DNA of 64,000 bases from Bordetella ansorpii. Its GTDB lineage: Bacteria; Pseudomonadota; Gammaproteobacteria; Burkholderiales; Burkholderiaceae_B. The stretch lies in NCBI RefSeq assembly GCF_900078705.1, contig NZ_FKIF01000008.1, forward strand, positions 1 through 64,000, written 5' to 3'. The position numbers and the translations under genes were made by a program. The notes beneath the pieces are model-generated. The model ran no database searches and was not told the DNA's origin. It worked only from the letters and a program-made list of their open reading frames with translations. Every line of letters starts with the position of its first letter. Position 1 is the stretch's first letter. Shown here piece by piece: positions 37,986 through 46,234 of this stretch.

Positions 37986-38039
37986 GATGCGGCGTGGTCG
38001 CCATGTGGTATTGATGCGGCGTGGCCGCCATGTGGTATT
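37986..38039. repeat. Two 27-base tandem repeats in the divergent gap
   Basis: The gap 37756-38107 between the aminobenzoyl-CoA operon and the carrier gene holds two copies, 37986-38012 and 38013-38039, of a unit starting GATGCGGCGTGG and ending CCATGTGGTATT, with one mismatch. They end 68 bases before the carrier start. Nothing else but the operator patch was seen in this gap. Confidence 0.85.
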
Positions 38040-38107
38040 TCTTGGGGCCGATCCTCCGGCGTCGCCGCTGACCGGCGCCGGCCGCCACGCTTTTCCCCAG
38101 GCCATCC

Positions 38108-39085
38108 GTGTCCCTTTCCCACGCGCGCGAACTGCTCGAAACCCGGCAGGTTCCCGTCTACTTCGCCGCCGTCGCGGCCGCTGTCCTGCTGGCCTGGCGG
38201 GTGCCGGGCACGGCGTCCCTGGCGCCGCTCATCGACCCCTTGCTGGGGTTCATGCTGTTCGTCACCTTCCTGCAGGTGCCGCTGACCGAGCTGCGCCAGG
38301 CGCTGTCCAACCTGCGTTTCCTGGGGGCCTTGCTCACGGCCAATTTCGTGCTGGTGCCCGCGCTGGTCTTCGCGCTGTTGCCATGGCTGCCGGCCGATCC
38401 GCTGCCGCGCATCGGCGTCCTGCTGGTGCTGCTGACACCCTGCATCGACTACGTCGTCACCTTCGCGTATCTGGGGCGATCGGATACCCGGCCCTTGCTG
38501 GCGGCCATGCCGGTGCTGCTGGCCATGCAGATGCTGCTGCTGCCGGTCTTCCTCGGGCTGTTCCTGGGCGATGCGGGCAAGGGACTGGTGCATTGGCCCC
38601 CCTTCCTGCACGCCTTCCTTTACCTGATCGCCGTGCCGCTGGCATTGGCCGCGGCGTGCCAGGCGTGGGCGGCGCGCCCGGGGGGCGGCCGGTCAGCCGT
38701 GGCCGCGCTGGGCCTGCTGCCCGTGCCGGCGACGGCCGTGGTGCTGTTCGTGGTGGTGGCGGCGGTCATGCCGCAGTTGGGACGAGCCGCGGACGCCGCG
38801 TTGGCCGTGGCGCCGCTCTATGTGGTCTTCGCGGCGGCGGCGCCGCTGCTGGGCTGGTGCTGCGCCCGCCTGTGGGGCTTGCCCGCGGAGCAAGGGCGCG
38901 CCGTGGCGTTCAGCAGCGCCACGCGCAACTCCCTGGTGGTGTTGCCGCTGGGGCTGGCCATTCCGGGCGCGGTGCCGTGGGTGCCCGCGGTGATCGTCGC
39001 CCAGACCCTGGTGGAGCTGGTCAGCGAACTGGTCTATGTGAAAGTGATGCCGCGCCTGGGAGCAGCGGCGCGGTCATCGCCGTAG
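38108..39085 (+). CDS. Acr3 / bile-acid:sodium-symporter-type carrier
   Basis: The 325-residue protein has about ten hydrophobic segments and motifs of the BART superfamily close to Acr3 arsenite carriers: LVLLTPCIDYVVTFAYLGRSD, with the conserved cysteine, and FSSATRNSLVVLPLGLAIPG. It may export an anion such as arsenite or carry an organic acid. No ars regulator or reductase lies beside it, so an arsenic role is not supported by context. It converges with the FapA gene. Confidence 0.8.
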   Translation: MSLSHARELLETRQVPVYFAAVAAAVLLAWRVPGTASLAPLIDPLLGFMLFVTFLQVPLTELRQALSNLRFLGALLTANFVLVPALVFALLPWLPADPLPRIGVLLVLLTPCIDYVVTFAYLGRSDTRPLLAAMPVLLAMQMLLLPVFLGLFLGDAGKGLVHWPPFLHAFLYLIAVPLALAAACQAWAARPGGGRSAVAALGLLPVPATAVVLFVVVAAVMPQLGRAADAALAVAPLYVVFAAAAPLLGWCCARLWGLPAEQGRAVAFSSATRNSLVVLPLGLAIPGAVPWVPAVIVAQTLVELVSELVYVKVMPRLGAAARSSP

Positions 39086-39106
39086 GCGCCAGGCATCGCG
39101 GCTTGC

Positions 39107-39126
39107 GGGGCCATGCAAACGGCCCC
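39107..39126. terminator. Small hairpin between convergent genes
   Basis: GGGGCC and GGCCCC pair around an 8-base loop in the 52-base gap between the carrier gene and fapA. It could end transcripts from both sides, but it has only six pairs and no T-run. Confidence 0.35.
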
Positions 39127-39137
39127 GGGCAGGGCGG

Positions 39138-40769
39138 TCAGCGGACGACGATCTCGCCGTTTTCCAGGCCGGCGCGACCGCCGATCTGGTCTTCGATGAA
39201 TTCCATGCGCCGGTTGGCGATGAACAGCTTCACGCCGCCATAGAAACGCTTCTTGGCGGTGATGGTGGCCGACTGCAGCGGCATCAGGTCGCGATTGAGC
39301 TGTTCTTCGCGGGCCTGGAGATCGGTCAGGCCGGCGAGCACCTGGTTCAGCGTGTTGGCGGCGCGTTCGCCCACGCCGTTCACGTTCTTCTGCGGATTGA
39401 CCTTCAGGAACAGCACCAGCTTTTCCAGCTTGTCCTTCTTGTCGGTCAGGTCGCGGCGCTCTTCCTCCAGCGCGGCGCGCTTCGAGGCCGCATGGGGGTC
39501 GGTGCCCACGCGCACCTCGGTGGGGGCGGCGGCCATCGAGCCCAGGATGCCCGACTGCACCGACTTCAAGGCGTGGATGACGCCACCCGTGACGGCGCCT
39601 TGCTGCGAGCCCGGCGGGCCCACCAGCACGCTTTCGCCGGCGCTGATGGTGCATTGGCGCACTTCGCGCTCGATGGCCACGTTCTTGCCCGCGCTGACTT
39701 CCGCGTTGGACAGGAAGCGCGCCTTGACGGTGCCGCCACAGCTGATGTGGGCCTGGCGGCTGTTGCCGCGGTTGTCGCGGGTGAAGGTGTCGGCCATGCC
39801 GACGATGCCGCCGTTGACGGTGATGTTGCCGCCCGCATGCACGTGAGCGGCTTCGATGGTGCCATTGACCACCACGTCGCCGGTGACGCGCACCAGCATG
39901 CCCATGGTGATGTCGCCCTTCACGCGCAGCGTGCCGTCGAATTCGATGTTGCCCGAGGTCAGGTCGACGGCGTCGACCTCGACCAGCGAGTTCACCTGCA
40001 CGCCCTGCGGCACCACCATCGGCACGCCCGCGATGGCGGCCAGCAGCAGGTCGGGGTCGTCGGGGTCGGTTTCGACGCCGGTCAGGTTGGGGGCGAACGG
40101 CACGTCGGGCAGGGGCGGCGGCTCGATGGGGCGGCCCAGCACGTTGTGGCCGGGTTCGCCCGGCGTGCTGGGAATGCGGCGCATCAGCGGCTCGCCCGGC
40201 TCGACCAGCGTCAGGTTGCCCATTTCGCGGTAGTCGATGATCGCGTTCTCGTCGTCCTCGCGCTGGCGCACCGTCAGCGATTCAAGCAGGCTCTCGAAGT
40301 GCCCCTCCCGGCCCGGCACCGGGTATTTGCCCTCGGCAATGACGACGCGCTCGCATTCGCCTTGCGCGATGAGATCGCGCAGCGTCAGGTCCAGGATGCC
40401 CGCGACGATGCCGCTGGCCGTCAGCGCGGCGCGCACGTCTTCTTCCGTGACGGGCTTGCCGCCGCGCGGGGGCGTGAGCGTCAGCATGGCCGACATCAGG
40501 TCTGGCGTGACGTCCAGTTCGAACGAGCCATGGATGACGATGGCGCCGATGGCCAGGCGCACGGGGCCATCGGCGTCATGGCAGGCGTTCAGGAACGAGG
40601 CGACCAGATCTTCGTCCAGCACCTCGAGACCCCATTCGTGTGCTTGGACCGCGGCCTCGAGCGCCTGGCGCGTGGGAGGCACTGGGTTGTCGCCATCCGG
40701 CTGGTAGATGGCGGACAAGACTTGGGAGTCCTCGTCAACAACCAGCTGGATGGGATTTTCGGCAGGCAT
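39138..40769 (-). CDS. FapA-family (DUF342) protein
   Basis: The 543-residue protein matches DUF342/FapA: an N-terminal domain, a central polymer-binding-like beta-helix with repeating strands (residues about 250-400; GNIEFDGTLRVKGDI, VVVNGTIEAAHVHAGGNITV), and a C-terminal coiled-coil-like segment rich in charged residues (ALEEERRDLTDKKDKLEKL). No transmembrane segment is visible, so it is cytoplasmic. The physiological role of the family is uncertain; links to chemotaxis and envelope proteins have been proposed. It stands alone. Confidence 0.85.
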   Translation of the reverse strand: MPAENPIQLVVDEDSQVLSAIYQPDGDNPVPPTRQALEAAVQAHEWGLEVLDEDLVASFLNACHDADGPVRLAIGAIVIHGSFELDVTPDLMSAMLTLTPPRGGKPVTEEDVRAALTASGIVAGILDLTLRDLIAQGECERVVIAEGKYPVPGREGHFESLLESLTVRQREDDENAIIDYREMGNLTLVEPGEPLMRRIPSTPGEPGHNVLGRPIEPPPLPDVPFAPNLTGVETDPDDPDLLLAAIAGVPMVVPQGVQVNSLVEVDAVDLTSGNIEFDGTLRVKGDITMGMLVRVTGDVVVNGTIEAAHVHAGGNITVNGGIVGMADTFTRDNRGNSRQAHISCGGTVKARFLSNAEVSAGKNVAIEREVRQCTISAGESVLVGPPGSQQGAVTGGVIHALKSVQSGILGSMAAAPTEVRVGTDPHAASKRAALEEERRDLTDKKDKLEKLVLFLKVNPQKNVNGVGERAANTLNQVLAGLTDLQAREEQLNRDLMPLQSATITAKKRFYGGVKLFIANRRMEFIEDQIGGRAGLENGEIVVR

Positions 40770-40869
40770 GGAGGTCCTTTCTTTCAGAACGGATGCGGCT
40801 GGCTCATGCGCGCACCAAAGGGCGCGCAGCCTTTATCGGGAGCAGTAATAAATAGAAATATCAAGACAT

Positions 40870-41008
40870 ATTACGCGAAGATCGGTGTCGCGTGATAGGG
40901 AGCATGCAGGAAAAGTTCCCCTATCTTGCTGATTTCACTCAAAAAACAAGCAAGACAGCGGTAATAGGGGACATGCCTCCTGAAACGTCCATCGGGTGGA
41001 CGATTTTT
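40870..41008 (+). ncRNA. Candidate small RNA in the fapA/hemL gap
   Basis: The 325-base gap 40770-41094 has no plausible gene. Its rightward strand holds a GATAGGG/CCCTATC hairpin (40894-40900 with 40919-40925) and then a hairpin with a T-run (40986-41008), as if a short transcript ended there. AT-rich DNA at 40845-40875 could hold its promoter, but no good -35/-10 pair was found. The left part would also serve as the fapA promoter on the other strand. Confidence 0.25.
40986..41008. terminator. Terminator hairpin downstream of hemL, probably bidirectional
   Basis: CGTCCA and TGGACG pair around TCGGG. Reading leftward from hemL, 87 bases beyond its stop, the stem is followed by TTT; reading rightward it runs into ATTTTT. 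It most simply ends the thiD-thiE-hemL transcript, but the better T-run is on the other strand, where no known gene would need it. Confidence 0.6.
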
Positions 41009-41094
41009 GGCGCCATTTCACCGCCGAAGCCCGAGCGGCCCCGCCGGGGGCCGGCCAAGACATGAAGCGTGGCGCTGTCGTCTGGCGTGGGCGT

Positions 41095-42378
41095 TCAGCG
41101 GGTCATGGCCGCGAAAGCCAGTTCCGCCGCGTCCAGGGTGGCCTGGATGGTGGCGTCGTCATGCGTGGCGGAAACGAAGCCGGCCTCGAACGCGGAAGGA
41201 GCGAAGTGTACGCCCGCTTCGAGCATGAGGTGGAAAAATTGTTTGAACGCCGCCGCGTCGCAGGCCGAGACCTCGGCGAACGAGGTGGGCACCTTGTCGC
41301 CGAAATAGATGCCGAACATGCCGCCGATGGCATCCGCGCAGAACGCCAGGCCGGCGGCGCGGGCGCGGGCCTGCAGGCCTTCGGCCAGCTTGCGCGTCTG
41401 TGCGGACAGGTGCTCGTGGAAACCGGGCGCGCCGATCAGGCGCAGCGTGGCCAGCCCGGCCGCCACGGCCACGGGATTGCCCGACAGCGTCCCCGCCTGG
41501 TAGACGCCGCCCAGCGGGGCGATATGCTTCATCAGTTCGGCACTGCCGCCGAAGGCGCCCACCGGCATGCCGCCGCCGATCACTTTGGCCAGCGTGGTCA
41601 GGTCGGGGCGCACGCCCGTCAGGCCCTGCACGCCCTGCGGACCCACGCGGAAGCCGGTCATCACTTCGTCGAAGATCAGCACGGCGCCGCTGCGCGTGCA
41701 CACCTCGCGCAGGCCTTCCAGGAAGCCGGGCGCGGGCTTGATCAGGTTCATGTTGCCGGCCACCGGCTCGACGATCACGCAGGCGATGTCCGCGCCGTGT
41801 TCGTCGAACGCCGCCTGCACGGCCTGCAGGTTGTTGTATTCCAGGGTGAGCGTGTGCGCCACGAATTCGGGCGGCACGCCGGCCGAGCTGGGATTGCCGA
41901 AGGTCAGCAGGCCCGAGCCGGCCTTGACCAGCAGACTGTCGGAGTGGCCGTGGTAGCAGCCCTCGAACTTGACGATCTTGGCGCGTCCGGTGGCGCCGCG
42001 CGCCAGGCGGATGGCCGACATGGTCGCTTCGGTGCCCGAGCTGACCAGGCGCACCTGCTCGAGCGAGGGCAGGCGCTGGATCAGCAGTTCGGCCAGTTCG
42101 ACCTCGGCCTCGGTCGGGGCGCCGAACGACAGGCCGTGCACGGCGGCCTCCTGGACGGCCTTGACCACTTCGGGGTGGGCATGGCCCAGGATGGCCGGGC
42201 CCCACGAGCCGACGTAGTCGATGTAGCGGGCGCCATCGGCGTCCCACACGTGCGGGCCCTGCGCGCGCGCGATGAAGCGCGGCGTGCCGCCCACGGAGCG
42301 GAAGGCGCGCACGGGCGAGTTGACGCCGCCGGGAATGCTCAGGCAGGCGCGTTCGAAGAGTTCGGCGTTACGGGACAT
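41095..42378 (-). CDS. hemL: Glutamate-1-semialdehyde 2,1-aminomutase HemL
   Basis: HemL converts glutamate-1-semialdehyde to 5-aminolevulinate, the first committed tetrapyrrole precursor, with pyridoxal phosphate. The 427-residue product has the normal length, the N-terminal [11 protein letters not shown] motif, [15 protein letters not shown], and the PLP-binding lysine Lys265 in [15 protein letters not shown]. The start [11 protein letters not shown] is usual. It lies 10 bases after thiE on the same strand, so it is probably the last gene of thiD-thiE-hemL. Confidence 0.97.
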   Translation of the reverse strand: MSRNAELFERACLSIPGGVNSPVRAFRSVGGTPRFIARAQGPHVWDADGARYIDYVGSWGPAILGHAHPEVVKAVQEAAVHGLSFGAPTEAEVELAELLIQRLPSLEQVRLVSSGTEATMSAIRLARGATGRAKIVKFEGCYHGHSDSLLVKAGSGLLTFGNPSSAGVPPEFVAHTLTLEYNNLQAVQAAFDEHGADIACVIVEPVAGNMNLIKPAPGFLEGLREVCTRSGAVLIFDEVMTGFRVGPQGVQGLTGVRPDLTTLAKVIGGGMPVGAFGGSAELMKHIAPLGGVYQAGTLSGNPVAVAAGLATLRLIGAPGFHEHLSAQTRKLAEGLQARARAAGLAFCADAIGGMFGIYFGDKVPTSFAEVSACDAAAFKQFFHLMLEAGVHFAPSAFEAGFVSATHDDATIQATLDAAELAFAAMTR

Positions 42379-42388
42379 GGGCAGAGGC

Positions 42389-43060
42389 TTATTCGGTTGC
42401 CGCCGGAGGGCGGGAGGCGGGGGCGTAGGGCGCCGCGCAGGCTCGCGCGGCCGCTGCGATGTCGGGGGCCTCGAAGAGGCCGGTGATGACGGCGATGGCG
42501 TCGGCGCCGGCCTGGACCGCCAGCAGGGCGTTCTGCGGCGTGATGCCGCCGATGGCCACGACGGCGGGGCGGGGGCGGGGCTGCTGTCCGGTCAGCTCGC
42601 GGGCCTGGCCCAGCAGCGCCAGCGGCGCATGCACGGCCTGCGGCTTGGTGGGCGAGGGGAACACCGCGCCGAAGGCGATGTAATCGGCGCCGGCATCCAT
42701 CTGGCGCCGGGCGCGGTCGAGTTCGTCGTAGCAGGACGCGCCGACGATGAGATCCGGCGCCAGGCGGCGCACTTCGGCCAGGTCGCCGTCGTCGCGGCCC
42801 AGGTGCACGCCGTCGGCGCCCACCTCGAGCGCCAGGCGCCAGTGGTCGTTGATCATCAGCACCACGCCCAGCTCGCGGCACAGCGGCGCCAGCGCGCGCG
42901 CCTGGGCGGCGCGCGCGGCGTCGGGCACGTCCTTGCGGCGCAGCTGCAGCGTGCGCATGCCGCCGGCGGCGGCTTGCTGCACGGCCAGCAGCAGGCGGTC
43001 GGTGTCGTCCCATTCGGGCGTGACGCCGTACAGTCCTCGGGGGAATCGCAGGACGGTCAT
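42389..43060 (-). CDS. thiE: Thiamine-phosphate synthase ThiE
   Basis: ThiE joins HMP pyrophosphate and the thiazole phosphate into thiamine phosphate. The 223-residue barrel enzyme shows the expected signature parts: [45 protein letters not shown] and [10 protein letters not shown]. It lies 37 bases after thiD and just before hemL. No TPP riboswitch motif was seen upstream. Confidence 0.95.
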   Translation of the reverse strand: MTVLRFPRGLYGVTPEWDDTDRLLLAVQQAAAGGMRTLQLRRKDVPDAARAAQARALAPLCRELGVVLMINDHWRLALEVGADGVHLGRDDGDLAEVRRLAPDLIVGASCYDELDRARRQMDAGADYIAFGAVFPSPTKPQAVHAPLALLGQARELTGQQPRPRPAVVAIGGITPQNALLAVQAGADAIAVITGLFEAPDIAAAARACAAPYAPASRPPAATE

Positions 43061-43097
43061 CGCGGTGTCCTCTGCCGGAATGAAGGAGCCGGGCGCG

Positions 43098-43916
43098 TCA
43101 TTGTCCGTCGCCCAGCCGGTTGGGAATGCGGCGGCCCATGCCGGGCAGGAAGCTGGCGCCGAGGGTCTGCTCGGCGTGAACCAGCGCCAGCTCGACGGCG
43201 CGCATCATCGGCAGGCCCTGGGCCAGGAAGGCGGCGGCGGCCGTGGCGGCCACGCCGCCGGTGTCGGCATTGCGGTCGGGCGGCGCCTGCCAGGGCCACG
43301 ACGCGGTCTCGCCTTCTGGGCCGACGAGAGTATTGGCGAAGTGGCCGGGGCGCAGCGGGGCGGCCAGCACCAGCGCCCATTGCGCGCCGCCCGACAGCAG
43401 GGCGTGGGCCGGGCTGGGCGCGCCGGAAGTGTCGATGGTGCCGTCCGATTGCCAATGCATCAGGCGCATGTGTTCGACCACCACCAGATTGGCCTGCGGC
43501 AGCAGCAGTTCCAGGGTGGCCGACAGCAGGTCCTCGGCGTCGTCCTGGGCGGCGGCATCGTCGGGCAGCGGGCCGCTCGGGCCCAGGTGCAGCACCAGCG
43601 GCACCTGGCTGTAGTCGGCCGCGATCTGGGCGGCCACGCTGGCCGCTTCGGTGGAGTACAGGCCGCCGACCTTGATGGCCTGCACGGACATGTCTTCCAG
43701 AAGGCAGCGGGCCTGGTCGTCCAGCAGGTCGGCCGATACGGGATGGATCTCTTCGATGCCGGCGGTATCCTGGACGGTGAGCGCCGTCGCGGCGGCCAGG
43801 CCGTGGCAGTGCAGGCGGGCGCAGGTGACGGCGTCGGCGGGCAGGCCATCGGTGCCGGACGGATCGACCGGGCCCATGAGAAGCACAAGGGGAGGGAGGA
43901 CGGGAGCCACTGACAC
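43098..43916 (-). CDS. thiD: Hydroxymethylpyrimidine/phosphomethylpyrimidine kinase ThiD
   Basis: ThiD phosphorylates HMP and HMP phosphate for thiamine synthesis. The segment VLLMGPVDPSGTDGLPADA is the ThiD opening, with G.DPSG; the motifs AIKVGGLYS and GGVAATAAAAFLAQG follow, the latter forming the ATP/anion-hole loop. The GTG at 43916 gives 272 residues, the family length; in-frame ATG codons at 44006 and 44078 would add unlikely sequence reaching into the rubredoxin promoter. The middle is more diverged than usual. Confidence 0.85.
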   Translation of the reverse strand: MSVAPVLPPLVLLMGPVDPSGTDGLPADAVTCARLHCHGLAAATALTVQDTAGIEEIHPVSADLLDDQARCLLEDMSVQAIKVGGLYSTEAASVAAQIAADYSQVPLVLHLGPSGPLPDDAAAQDDAEDLLSATLELLLPQANLVVVEHMRLMHWQSDGTIDTSGAPSPAHALLSGGAQWALVLAAPLRPGHFANTLVGPEGETASWPWQAPPDRNADTGGVAATAAAAFLAQGLPMMRAVELALVHAEQTLGASFLPGMGRRIPNRLGDGQ

Positions 43917-44076
43917 GGGAATAAGAGCGATACGGACTGGGCTGGCCGGTCCCGCAACCGGGTTTTTCGGGCAGCCCCCATTGGGTTTTCGGTAAGATGT
44001 CCCCATTCTAATGGATGCGTCGCGCCGCCGGTCCGAAGGGCGGATCGGAGAGGGCGGCGCCAAGCACGAGAAAACC

Positions 44077-44241
44077 ATGCGTACCTGGATGTGTCTGATT
44101 TGCGGTTGGGTCTACGATGAAGAGGCAGGCTTGCCGGAAGAGGGCATTGCGCCGGGCACCAAGTGGGAAGACGTACCTCCCAACTGGGTCTGTCCCGAAT
44201 GCGGCGCACGCAAGGAAGATTTTGAACTGATGGAAATCTGA
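44077..44241 (+). CDS. Rubredoxin
   Basis: This 54-residue electron carrier binds one iron through Cys6, Cys9, Cys39 and Cys42 (MCLICGWVYDE and NWVCPECGA). It has the standard length and the conserved aromatic core. The start was taken at MRTWMC; an earlier in-frame ATG (44011) would add basic sequence not seen in rubredoxins. It is divergent from thiD and precedes yqgE by 55 bases. Confidence 0.95.
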   Translation: MRTWMCLICGWVYDEEAGLPEEGIAPGTKWEDVPPNWVCPECGARKEDFELMEI

Positions 44242-44296
44242 CGGCTCCGCTCCGTCGGATCCGCTATAACGGCAAACCGCATCAACGAGGGCCGTC

Positions 44297-44896
44297 ATGA
44301 CCGACACGCAGCATCCCGACGGAGACCGCAAGAGCGCCGGATCCTGCGCCGATTTCTCCAACCAGTTCCTGATGGCGATGCCTGGCATGGTCGAAGGCAG
44401 TTTGGCCGGCACGGTCATCTATGTCTGCGAGCACACCCCGCGCGGCGCCTTGGGCCTGGTCATCAACCGGCCCACCGACCTGACGCTGGGCACGCTGTTC
44501 GAACGCATCGAACTCACGCTGGAAATCGCGCCCACCCGCGACGACATCGTCTTTTTCGGCGGCCCGGTGCAAACCGATCGCGGCTTCGTGCTGCATGCGC
44601 CGGCCGGCGAATACACCTCCAGCATCAAGCTGGGCGAACTGGCCCTGACCACCTCGCGCGACGTGCTGCAGGCCGTGGCGGACGGCAATGGCCCGGCCCG
44701 CATGCTGGTCACGCTGGGCTATGCGGGCTGGGGCGCGGGCCAGCTCGAACGCGAGATGTCGCAAAACGCCTGGCTCAACGTCGGCGCGGACTCGCGCATC
44801 ATTTTCGACGTGCCGCCCGACGACCGCTATCCGGCCGCGCTGAAGCTGCTGGGCATCGATCCCATCATGCTGGCGGGTGAAGCGGGCCATGCCTGA
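44297..44896 (+). CDS. yqgE: YqgE/AlgH family protein
   Basis: The 199-residue protein matches YqgE/AlgH (DUF179): SNQFLMAMPGM near the N-terminus, ALGLVINRP, FFGGPVQTDRGFVLH, and GYAGWGAGQLEREM. The fold is known but the function is not settled. It overlaps the start of ruvX by 8 bases, the usual yqgE-yqgF pairing. Confidence 0.93.
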   Translation: MTDTQHPDGDRKSAGSCADFSNQFLMAMPGMVEGSLAGTVIYVCEHTPRGALGLVINRPTDLTLGTLFERIELTLEIAPTRDDIVFFGGPVQTDRGFVLHAPAGEYTSSIKLGELALTTSRDVLQAVADGNGPARMLVTLGYAGWGAGQLEREMSQNAWLNVGADSRIIFDVPPDDRYPAALKLLGIDPIMLAGEAGHA

Positions 44897-45428
44897 CGAA
44901 ACCCTGCTGGGATTCGACTTCGGCGAGAAAAAGCTGGGCATCGCCATCGGCAACACGCTGACGCGCCAGGCCCGGCCGCTGGAAATCATCTTTTCCGAGA
45001 CGCGCGATGCCCGCTTCGGCCGCATCGCCGAACTGCTGCGCGAATGGCAACCGCAACGCGTGGTGGTCGGGCTGGCGCTGGCCTGCGACGGCGGCGAACA
45101 GCCTGCCACCGCGCGCTGCCGGCGCTTCGCCAATCAGTTGCATGGCCGGTTCGGCCTGCCGGTCGTCCTGGTCGACGAGCGGGGTTCCAGCATGGAGGCC
45201 CAGCAACTGCTGGGCACGAATGCGCCCGACGACGCCGTGGCCGCGGCCGTCATCCTGCAGCGCTACCTGGACACGCTGTCCGCGGCGGGCGATCCCGCGG
45301 CGGGCGGTCCCGCGGCGGGCGACCCCGAAACAGCCGTCTCGGCGGCCAGCGCTTCGGGCGACGACGCCCGATCCGCAGGCGCCGATCCGCCCAGCGCGGG
45401 ATTGCCTGTCGCCGGTTCGCGAGTATGA
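44889..45428 (+). CDS. ruvX: Holliday junction resolvase-like protein RuvX (YqgF)
   Basis: RuvX is an RNase H-fold nuclease-like protein linked to processing of pre-16S rRNA. The first 135 residues are ordinary: LLGFDFGEKKLGIAIG, with the first catalytic Asp, and VDERGSSMEAQQLL (usually DERLTT) with the later acidic site at APDDAVAAAVILQRYL. After this comes a 40-residue tail rich in Ala, Gly, Pro and Asp, partly made by 15-base repeats, which lengthens the protein to 179 residues. The ATG at 44889 was chosen over a GTG at 44877. Confidence 0.92.
   Translation: MPDETLLGFDFGEKKLGIAIGNTLTRQARPLEIIFSETRDARFGRIAELLREWQPQRVVVGLALACDGGEQPATARCRRFANQLHGRFGLPVVLVDERGSSMEAQQLLGTNAPDDAVAAAVILQRYLDTLSAAGDPAAGGPAAGDPETAVSAASASGDDARSAGADPPSAGLPVAGSRV
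45285..45329. repeat. 15-base tandem repeats in the ruvX tail
   Basis: GCGGGCGATCCCGCG (45285-45299) is followed by a one-mismatch copy (45300-45314) and a more worn copy (45315-45329). The frame is kept and each copy encodes an AAGDP-like pentapeptide. The unit length equals that of the repeats in the hydrolase gene at 5396, although the sequences are not the same. Confidence 0.8.
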
Positions 45429-45486
45429 TGCTGCCCGCCCCTGACCGCGCGTACAGCGCCCGGGGCCCGTTTCCGGAGACCATGCG

Positions 45487-46233
45487 TTGAACCTGCTGCG
45501 TTTCACCGTCCGGCTGGCCCTGGTGCTGCCGCTGATCCTCTTCGCCCTGTTGTGCGTCACCCTGGTCTATCCCTGGCTGCCGCTGGATGCGCGCGTGCGC
45601 CTTTGGCTGAACCGCACCTGGGCGCGCCTGCTGCTGCGCGCCTGCGGCATCCGCCTGGCCATACGCGGCGAGCCGCGCTACAAGGGCGCGGTGCTGTGGG
45701 TGGCGAACCACGTGTCCTGGATCGACATCTTCGTGGTCAACGCGGTGCGGGCCACCTCGTTCGTGGCCAAGGCCGAGATCCGTTCCTGGCCGCTGGTCGG
45801 CTGGCTGGCCCAGGGCGCCGGCACGCTGTTCATCGACCGCAACCAGCGGCATGCGGTGCACGACATGGGCCAGGCCATCCACAAGTGCTTCGAACGCGGC
45901 GACGCCGTCGGCCTGTTCCCCGAAGGCACGACCAGCGAAGGCTTCGCCCTGCGTCCCTTCCATGCCAGCCTGTTCGAGCCCGCCCGCCAGTCCGGCGTGG
46001 CCATCCAGCCCGTGGCGATGCGCTTCCTGCACCACGGCCAGCGCAGCGGCTACGCCTCGTTCGTGGGCGAGGAAACGCTGGTGGCCAACATGTGGCGCGT
46101 GCTGGGCACCACCGGCCTGGCGGTCGAGCTGGTATTCCTGCCGGTGCTGCCGGCCCAGGGCGAGGACGGCGAGCCGCCGACGCGCCTGGAACTGTCGCGC
46201 CTGGCGCGCGACGCCATCGGCGGCCAGCTCTGA
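45487..46233 (+). CDS. 1-acyl-sn-glycerol-3-phosphate acyltransferase-like (PlsC family)
   Basis: The 248-residue membrane-associated acyltransferase carries the HxxxxD motif (NHVSWID; His75, Asp80), the phosphate-binding FPEGTTSEG and an N-terminal hydrophobic segment (residues about 9-28). It likely adds the second acyl chain to lysophosphatidic acid. The reading frame opens with TTG at 45487, with GGAG 10 bases upstream; no in-frame ATG is available near it. It is the last of the yqgE-ruvX group. Confidence 0.88.
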   Translation: MNLLRFTVRLALVLPLILFALLCVTLVYPWLPLDARVRLWLNRTWARLLLRACGIRLAIRGEPRYKGAVLWVANHVSWIDIFVVNAVRATSFVAKAEIRSWPLVGWLAQGAGTLFIDRNQRHAVHDMGQAIHKCFERGDAVGLFPEGTTSEGFALRPFHASLFEPARQSGVAIQPVAMRFLHHGQRSGYASFVGEETLVANMWRVLGTTGLAVELVFLPVLPAQGEDGEPPTRLELSRLARDAIGGQL

Positions 46234-46234
46234 T

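Noticed and set aside
34625-38611. Long open frames on both strands across the aminobenzoate operon and carrier gene
   Set aside because: They join unrelated stretches, cross the gap with the operator, and only the frames with FAD, SDR or carrier motifs look coded; the others are composition shadows.
38108-39085. Arsenic-resistance operon
   Set aside because: The carrier resembles Acr3, but there is no arsR or arsC neighbour, so an arsenic role was not called.
43917-44076. TPP riboswitch upstream of thiD
   Set aside because: The conserved CUGAGA-type core and helices of the THI box are not visible in the gap, which is shared with the rubredoxin promoter.
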